A DNA stretch of 7,230 nt from an uncultured Paenibacillaceae bacterium (lineage in GTDB: Bacteria > Bacillota > Bacilli > Paenibacillales > CALAME01): NCBI GenBank assembly GCA_937983035.1, contig CALKAN010000113.1:1-7230 (forward strand), in the 5' to 3' direction. Below, piece by piece: positions 6,449 to 7,230 of the stretch. Position 1 is the stretch's first letter. Every line of letters starts with the position of its first letter. The notes under the pieces were generated by a model, which did not search any database, had not been told where the DNA came from, and saw only the letters and a list, made by a program, of their open reading frames with translations. The position numbers and the translations under genes were made by a program.

Positions 6449-7230
6449 CTATGGATCTTTGCCGCTTCTTAATTTCAGCTCCAAATAGAGCGTCACCTTT
6501 TCATTCATGTTTTTCAAATCAATGCCCCCGACTTCAGCAATGCGCGCAAGCCGATAACTGAGCGTGTTCACATGAATATGCAGTTTGCTGGCTGCTAATC
6601 GAACGTTGCTGTCACAAGACAAATATGCTTCCAGCGTCTTCACAAGCTCGGTCTTATGCTCTCGATCGTATGCTTCAAGCGCATCCAATGCCGCATTCCG
6701 CACTCCGAGCGTTGAACGCACCCGTTCCATCGCAGGCAAATATAAATAGAAGCCAAGTTCTTCATAACATAAAAACGTTTGAGCATCCTGCGGAAACCGC
6801 TTTTTGGTCATGAGCACCTCATGCGCCTCGCGAAAACTGCGTGCGACATCCATCAGGCTGCCGCGAACGAGACTGCCCGCCCCGCAAATGACGCCGCTTA
6901 CGTGCAGCTGGTCAGCCAAATCATAGACAAAGCGGTGAAACCCTTCCCATGAGCGGTCGCTTTGCGGTGCAGCGAGCAGCGCCAGCTGCTTGCGGTCGAT
7001 CATATATCCGCAAATATTTATAGACTTCTCTTGAGAAAACGACTTAGGAAACTCCGGGATCCATCCGCTCGAGATGGGCGCGGGCGCCTCCCACTCAAAT
7101 AAAACGACGCGCATTTGCTCCGGCAAGATGAGCTGAAGCCTGCTCGCATGCTGACGAATCTGAAAATCATTATCAAAATATCCATGAAACAACAAGCGCC
7201 AAAATTCCTCGGGACGAAGGAAGCGGCGGA
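6449..7230 (-). CDS. CdaR/PucR-family transcriptional regulator (5' end cut by window edge)
   Basis: The frame ends in TAG and stays open to the right edge, so about 260 C-terminal codons are visible and the start is outside. The TTG at 7195-7193 is not taken as the start, because protein-like sequence (RPEEFWR) continues upstream in frame with no ribosome binding site before the TTG. Counting from that TTG codon as 1, residues 98-152 resemble the GGDEF-like middle domain of this family (GVICGAGSLV, SFREAHEVL, then FLCYEELGFYLYL). Residues 183-240 form the C-terminal PucR helix-turn-helix: LVKTLEAYLS, SNVRLAASKLHIHVNTLSYR, LARIAEVGGIDL. Members are usually activators responding to sugar diacids, purine breakdown products or other small molecules sensed by a variable N-terminal domain. 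That domain is not visible, so the ligand is unknown. The propeller gene follows 172 bases downstream on the same strand and is a plausible target. Confidence 0.9.
   Translation of the reverse strand, partial: RRFLRPEEFWRLLFHGYFDNDFQIRQHASRLQLILPEQMRVVLFEWEAPAPISSGWIPEFPKSFSQEKSINICGYMIDRKQLALLAAPQSDRSWEGFHRFVYDLADQLHVSGVICGAGSLVRGSLMDVARSFREAHEVLMTKKRFPQDAQTFLCYEELGFYLYLPAMERVRSTLGVRNAALDALEAYDREHKTELVKTLEAYLSCDSNVRLAASKLHIHVNTLSYRLARIAEVGGIDLKNMNEKVTLYLELKLRSGKDP

Noticed and set aside
7193..7195. TTG start for the CdaR/PucR-family gene
   Set aside because: The reading frame continues upstream to the edge with protein-like sequence and no ribosome binding site before the TTG; the visible part lacks the family's N-terminal domain.

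Overview
The window looks like chromosomal DNA of a Gram-positive, endospore-former-type Bacillota, most likely Paenibacillus or a relative. The grounds are moderate GC content with AT-rich intergenic DNA, strong AGGAGG-type ribosome binding sites, a CdaR/PucR-type regulator and an accessory sugar-metabolism gene set. This placement is inference; no rRNA or marker gene is present.

All five genes lie on the minus strand, so transcription runs from right to left: (1) the C-terminal part of a CdaR/PucR-family regulator, cut by the right edge (6449-7230); (2) a 702-residue membrane-anchored protein that I read as about 14 beta-propeller blade repeats, of unknown function (4168-6276); (3) a MATE-family efflux transporter (2591-3934); (4) a sugar phosphate isomerase/epimerase-type TIM barrel with a complete metal-ligand set (1395-2267); (5) a beta-propeller protein resembling oligogalacturonate lyase, cut by the left edge close to its C-terminus (1-1242). 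Gaps between genes are 172, 233, 323 and 152 bases, so this is not a tightly packed operon. I see no convincing standard terminator between any pair.

The likely theme is carbohydrate (perhaps uronide or oligosaccharide) use. The two leftmost genes pair a lyase-like propeller with an isomerase-like TIM barrel, and two weak cre-like sites lie at the start of the lyase-like gene. The regulator and the large surface propeller may form a second unit. The MATE gene gives no clear functional link. These connections are inference from context.

The most unusual non-coding structure is in two gaps. The 323-base gap between the MATE and isomerase genes holds an 18-bp tandem array, each full unit carrying the 9-bp palindrome ATGCGGCAT, a pair of diverged ~23-bp direct repeats, a long stem-loop with a U-rich tail, and a helically phased 8-bp direct repeat. 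The 233-base gap between the large propeller and MATE genes carries a decayed second copy of the 3' end of the propeller gene. I found no RNA genes, insertion sequences, CRISPR array or recognisable defence system, and nothing that amounts to a clear new system.
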